A stretch of DNA of 64,000 nt. Source: Microthrixaceae bacterium (lineage in GTDB: Bacteria; Actinomycetota; Acidimicrobiia; Acidimicrobiales; Poriferisodalaceae). A program made the translations under genes and the position numbers. This document shows, one piece after another, positions 60,400 to 64,000 of this stretch (positions are counted from its first letter, which is position 1; each line of letters starts with the position of its first letter). The notes under the pieces are model-generated. The model worked only from the letters and a program-made list of their open reading frames with translations. It made no database searches and was not told the origin of the DNA. The stretch is taken from contig WTFX01000017.1 of the NCBI GenBank assembly GCA_011523825.1, positions 124,001 through 188,000 of the forward strand. Direction: 5' to 3'.

Positions 60400-63081
60400 T
60401 CAGGGACGCTCGAGGCGGACGCCGGTCTGGCGCGCGTTGGCATTGCCCGCCAAGTCGGTCACCGCGCCCGACCGCACGAACGCAGTCGACCGTGTGCTGG
60501 GCAGGCTGTCGATGCTTCCCGACTGAATCCGTGCCACGAGTGTCCCCGGACGCACTCCCGGCGTCGTGGTGTCGCAGGTGGCCCTGCCCGCGATGATGGA
60601 GTCGCCGCCGTCGCCGTCGACGAATTCGACGTCGCTGGCGCCGAACGTGAAGCCGTCGAGATCGAAGTCGGTGGTGCCGTTGCCGTCGGCATCGATCTCG
60701 ATCAGGCGCACCCGCACCGGATCGTCGTTGGCGGTGTCGCAGTCCTGCACCGCCTCGGTCCAGTGCACGGTGAGATCGGCCGTGCTGGCGCCGCCCATCA
60801 ACCGCTCACGCCCGCCGGTGTCGACCGGCGAGTCGGTGCCGCTGCCCGTCACCCTGGCGACGAACAGCTGGTTGAACGTCCTGTTGGCATTCAGGGCATC
60901 GACCACGTCGTCGACGTCTGCGGTGTCCACAGCGGTCGCGAGCGCCATGACCTGGATGCGCCGGGTCACAGCAGACACCTGCACCGCCGTCACCTGCGAG
61001 GCAGACCAGCTGCTCGGGCGGCTGCTGCGCACGTCGAGATCGATGGTCCAGTGGTTGCCGGCTGCGCCGTCTGCCGCCGTCGCGGCTTTCGCCTCGATGC
61101 GGAACGCCTCTTGAGAGTTGTCGTTGGTGTCGGTCCCGTTCAGGACTGCCGAGGCCTGTGACACCGGCTCGGGCTCGGTCACGGTGATGCGGCTGATGCG
61201 GGGCGTCGTGGTGTCACGCACCACGACGCTCGAGACGGCCGCATTGGCATTGCCTGCAAGATCACGCACCTCATCGGCAGCGATCGACACACTGTCGCCG
61301 ATCTTGAGACTGGTGCCGAACGCATTCGGAAGCTCGACTTCGAACCTGGTGACGCCGGCCGCAGGAGTAACGTCGACCGTCGCATCGGAGATGCCGGGGC
61401 GCTTGAACACGACGGCAACCACGCCGTCGGTGTCCCTGGCCGACTCCACCAGCGGCTCGCTGGCTTCCACCCACACCGTGTCGCTGCCCTCGGTGGCGTT
61501 CATGGTCAGGGTGGGCGGCGTCTCGTCATCGGCCACGAAGAACTCGACTCGGGCGACGCGCCGATTGTCTGCCGCTGCCCGGATCTCACCGCCCACGATG
61601 CCGATGCGGTCGCGGGCTCGCAGCGGCGTCGTGCAGCCGGTGGGCACCGTCGCACCGGAGTTGGTGGTCGCGCCCTCCAGCGTCACCACTGCCTTGGTGG
61701 TGCTCGTGCCGCTGCCGGCGTCGGGCGTGCCCTCCACCTCGTCGGCTTCGAAGGGCGAGTTGCCGTACAGGTACACGGTGAGGTCTTCGGCATCGGCGGT
61801 GCGCACCGGTTCTGCGAAGGTGACCGTGAAATGGCAGCCGCCCTCGAACGCCTCCAGCGTCGCTCCCAACGCCACGAGCGCCGCCGCGTCCGTGGCCTCA
61901 TCGACGGCCCGGTTCGACACCGCCGCGGTGCCGCCGAACACGGTGAAGCGCAGCTTGCCGTTGGCGTCGCCGGTCACATAGTCGTCGGACTCCAGGAATC
62001 TCTCAGCCACCGAGGGCAGGGTGTCGCGCTCGGTTAGCAGCAGCGCCGCGCACAGCTCGCCGAGCAGCGGCCCGCTCACGATCGCATCGGGTGAGCGCCA
62101 GCCGTAGGCAAGACCGATGTCGCCGCTGCCGTCGAAGCACTCCTGCGGCGTGTCGAAGCCCAGCAGCGCCTCGGCGATGTCCACCGCCGTGCCGAAGCGG
62201 TCCGAGCCCCTCCACCGTTCCACAGTGATGCCGAGACGCTCCACTTCGCTCTCGACACCGGCGCTCACAGCCGCAGTGCCGCCCAGGACGACCACGTGCT
62301 CGGTACGGCTGCCGCTCAGGAATGTCGACACGGCAGCGGGCAGCTCCGAGCTGCGGGTCAGCAGGATCGGGTGCTCGCCCCGGTACGCCAGCGGCCCGAC
62401 GGCCAGTGCGTCGGCGAAGGCCTCGCCCGTGGCCAGCAACGCCGTGCGGCCCTTGCCGCGAATCTCGCCCGGACTGCCCGGCGACCATCCGACCGAGCCG
62501 GCTATGGCCACGGCGGTCGCGTACTCGTCGTCGCCGTCGATGCGGTTCACCGAGATGCCGCTGATGGCGGTGATGGAACGCTCGACGGCCTCGGACACCA
62601 CGCTCGTGCCCCCGACGATGAGCACCAGTGAGACGTTGTGACGGGTGAGGAACGTGGTCACCGATTCATGCAGTTCATCGGAGGGCGTCAGCAGCAGCGG
62701 GGCATCGTGGAGCCGCGACAGCGCCGGTGTCGGCAGCGCGTAGGCGAAGTGCCGGTCCTCACCCGACGTGATGATGACGGTGTCGATAGCGGAACGGCTC
62801 GCATCGCTCTCGACGTGGTCCACGTACGTCTCGGCGATCTCGACAGCGGTCTCGTAGCGCGTGCTGCCGCTGAGCCGCCTGCTGTCGACTTCGGCAGCAG
62901 CGCCCTGCGCAGGACTGTGCCCCGCGACCAGCGCCGTGGCCGCGACGGCAAGGGCCATCAGCGCCCGCCCCAGTCTCCTGCGACGTCGGGTTCGGGGTGC
63001 GCGCACAGCGCGCTCAGCCGATTGGCTGAGAGCACGGCGAGCCGGGTCAAACAGAGGGGAGATGTTCATGTGCGACTTCAT
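60400..63081 (-). CDS. Secreted CWB2 surface protein, 893 residues
   Basis: Exported protein with a long basic N-region (RTRRRRRLGRALMALAV, signal to about 60) and three CWB2 repeats at about 68-170, 178-280 and 287-393 (RLSGSTRYETAVEIA, LVLIVGGTSVVSEAVE; RIDGDDEYATAVAIA, HVVVLGGTAAVSAGVE; RWRGSDRFGTAVDIA, FTVFGGTAAVSNRAV). Cys315 and Cys344 are the conserved pair. The tail holds an Ig-like domain (CHFTVTFAEPVRTADAED), a domain ending VRDLAGNANAA, a shared module at 660-778 (GNHWTIDLDV, DVVDALNANRTFNQLF) and a last domain with DADGNGTTDFDLDG and VTDLAGNANA. GGAG stands six bases before ATG 63081; a second ATG lies four codons on. Confidence 0.87.
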   Translation of the reverse strand: MKSHMNISPLFDPARRALSQSAERAVRAPRTRRRRRLGRALMALAVAATALVAGHSPAQGAAAEVDSRRLSGSTRYETAVEIAETYVDHVESDASRSAIDTVIITSGEDRHFAYALPTPALSRLHDAPLLLTPSDELHESVTTFLTRHNVSLVLIVGGTSVVSEAVERSITAISGISVNRIDGDDEYATAVAIAGSVGWSPGSPGEIRGKGRTALLATGEAFADALAVGPLAYRGEHPILLTRSSELPAAVSTFLSGSRTEHVVVLGGTAAVSAGVESEVERLGITVERWRGSDRFGTAVDIAEALLGFDTPQECFDGSGDIGLAYGWRSPDAIVSGPLLGELCAALLLTERDTLPSVAERFLESDDYVTGDANGKLRFTVFGGTAAVSNRAVDEATDAAALVALGATLEAFEGGCHFTVTFAEPVRTADAEDLTVYLYGNSPFEADEVEGTPDAGSGTSTTKAVVTLEGATTNSGATVPTGCTTPLRARDRIGIVGGEIRAAADNRRVARVEFFVADDETPPTLTMNATEGSDTVWVEASEPLVESARDTDGVVAVVFKRPGISDATVDVTPAAGVTRFEVELPNAFGTSLKIGDSVSIAADEVRDLAGNANAAVSSVVVRDTTTPRISRITVTEPEPVSQASAVLNGTDTNDNSQEAFRIEAKAATAADGAAGNHWTIDLDVRSSRPSSWSASQVTAVQVSAVTRRIQVMALATAVDTADVDDVVDALNANRTFNQLFVARVTGSGTDSPVDTGGRERLMGGASTADLTVHWTEAVQDCDTANDDPVRVRLIEIDADGNGTTDFDLDGFTFGASDVEFVDGDGGDSIIAGRATCDTTTPGVRPGTLVARIQSGSIDSLPSTRSTAFVRSGAVTDLAGNANARQTGVRLERP

Positions 63082-63088
63082 GTGCGAC
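63065..63088. repeat. Perfect 12-bp tandem repeat carrying two start codons
   Basis: TTCATGTGCGAC occurs twice without a gap. On the minus strand it contains two in-frame ATG codons (63081 and 63069) for the 893-residue protein. The ribosome site serves the first. Confidence 0.6.
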
Positions 63089-63155
63089 TCCTACGAACTC
63101 TAAATGCGAGCCCGCTGGACACTACACATGCCACATGCATAACTTTGAGTGATTT
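63089..63155. other. AT-rich gap between metalloprotease and CWB2 genes
   Basis: This 67-bp gap is much richer in A and T than its surroundings and includes CACATGC twice in tandem (63125-63138) and a TTTTTATTG run. It likely holds the end of the protease transcript and the promoter of the 893-residue gene. The sharp composition change marks it as regulatory rather than coding. Confidence 0.4.
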
Positions 63156-64000
63156 TTATTGTTTCTGAATTGACACCGTATGGGTGTCGCCGTCGTCGTC
63201 CGTGACCGTGATGGTGTAGCCGTGCAGCGTCACCGAGTCGCCGGGCCCCAGCACCGGGAAGTCATCGACTTGGAGGTCGCCGCTGTCGCCCGCGACCCGC
63301 AGCGGCAACTGGCCCGAGCCGCGCAGGCTGTCAACGGTGTACACCAGCACCCCCTCGGTGATCAGCCGGGGAAACGTAGTTGTGGCGCCGGAATCGGTCG
63401 CTTCGAAGAAGCGACCGGCGTCATAGCCAAGCTTGCGCCGACTCTCGATCACGATCATCTCCCGCGCATTGAGCGGTATCGCCGCCATCGCTGTGCCATC
63501 GCCGGGTGCCGCAACCGGCGAGAGCGTCACAGTCGTGTCCTCGCCGTGCGCTGCGTCGCTGATACAGCTCACCTGCGCATCACTGAGCCACCCGAGCTGC
63601 CAGCGGCTCCAGGCCAGCATTTCCTCGATGCGCAGGTGACGCCGGTAGGCCGTCGAGACGCCGCCGTCGGGATACTCCCAGTCGTGGGCCAGCCGACGGT
63701 CGTTCTCATCGACCAGGAAGTACGCCCACATATTCATGCGGCCCCACTCCGATGCGATCCACCATCTGCCCTCGGGAGCTTCACGATCAGCGAACACCTG
63801 GCCGTACGAGTACAGGTCGGCGAGGCCGAGAGAGTGGCTGAGTTCGTGCGCGGCGATCGATCCCCACTGATGGGGCGCGCTGTCCGCACCGAGATAGACG
63901 CTGTTGATGAGCGACGACGGCCACGTGCCGTCAGCGGCGGAGACGGACGGGTGGGCGAATCCGCCGCCGCCGAAGTGGTCGCTCGCCAGGACGACCATGA
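63156..64000 (-). CDS. M6-like zinc metalloprotease, N-terminus beyond window
   Basis: At least 280 residues of a secreted-type metalloprotease; the 5' end lies past the window edge. The zinc motif HELSH within AAHELSHSLGLADLYSY is followed by a glycine/aspartate stretch and by a conserved-looking MNMWAYFLVDENDRR and WSRWQLGWLSDAQ, as in M6 (immune inhibitor A-like) enzymes, where a similar region follows the zinc site. A C-terminal beta domain (PRLITEGVLVYTVDSLRG, then VTVTDDDGDTH) follows. Codirectional with the CWB2 genes, so it may process or modify them or act on the host surface. Family assignment beyond zincin is moderate. Confidence 0.68.
   Translation of the reverse strand, partial: MVVLASDHFGGGGFAHPSVSAADGTWPSSLINSVYLGADSAPHQWGSIAAHELSHSLGLADLYSYGQVFADREAPEGRWWIASEWGRMNMWAYFLVDENDRRLAHDWEYPDGGVSTAYRRHLRIEEMLAWSRWQLGWLSDAQVSCISDAAHGEDTTVTLSPVAAPGDGTAMAAIPLNAREMIVIESRRKLGYDAGRFFEATDSGATTTFPRLITEGVLVYTVDSLRGSGQLPLRVAGDSGDLQVDDFPVLGPGDSVTLHGYTITVTDDDGDTHTVSIQKQ

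Noticed and set aside
48073-63081. The CWB2 repeats as a mobile or phage-borne cluster
   Set aside because: No integrase, transposase, flanking repeats or phage genes are visible, and codon use matches the neighbours.

Overview
The window looks like a chromosomal segment of a high-GC actinobacterium. Evidence: strongly G/C-ending codons, frequent GTG starts, a three-gene B-type succinate dehydrogenase without sdhD, an actinobacterial-size DnaE, and many secreted proteins with cell wall-binding repeat 2 (CWB2, PF04122-like) modules. That mix, with betaine uptake, NhaA and a membrane pyrophosphatase, suggests a free-living, possibly marine or brackish member of the Acidimicrobiia; the lineage is an inference. 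I see no transposase, integrase, CRISPR array or phage gene. No stretch over 300 bases lacks a gene; the longest gap is 39268-39535.

1-8070 is a choline-sulfate/betaine locus: choline-sulfatase (cut by the window edge), lipoprotein binding protein, choline dehydrogenase, TetR regulator, ABC ATPase and a permease with two transport domains in one chain. Two 28-bp operator-like sites with the same geometry sit in its two divergent promoter regions. 8121-11797 (minus) holds a membrane pyrophosphatase and NhaA. 11875-14289 has a STAS protein, a luciferase-like flavin oxidoreductase and a divergent TetR gene with a palindromic operator between them. 14312-17815 is a MoxR-type AAA ATPase plus VWA protein pair. 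A tRNA-like sequence, an orphan terminator and a shortened glycosidase-like gene follow.

19508-23116 is sdhCAB. 23161-27977 holds two tandem paralogs joining CWB2-like modules to a PD40 beta-propeller. 28001-31774 carries a PQQ-type sugar dehydrogenase lipoprotein, a PPOX-fold protein, TerC and an HD protein. 32010-39267 has dnaE, a 59-residue membrane protein gene, thrS and a zinc-type dehydrogenase. Then come a secreted animal-type haem peroxidase, an aquaporin, hemB, an SCP2-like protein, an Fpg/Nei glycosylase, a nitroreductase, two SDRs and pyrE (to 47958).

48073-64000, all on the minus strand, is the most unusual region. It is a surface-protein island with a partial M6-like metalloprotease, four related CWB2 proteins of 754-945 residues (each with three CWB2 repeats, an invariant cysteine pair and Ig-like tails with shared modules), and an ECF sigma factor carrying a predicted membrane segment and a long beta-rich C-terminal part. 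The sigma gene overlaps a fifth, divergent CWB2 gene by 4 bp. I infer a possible membrane-tethered sigma factor controlling cell-surface proteins.
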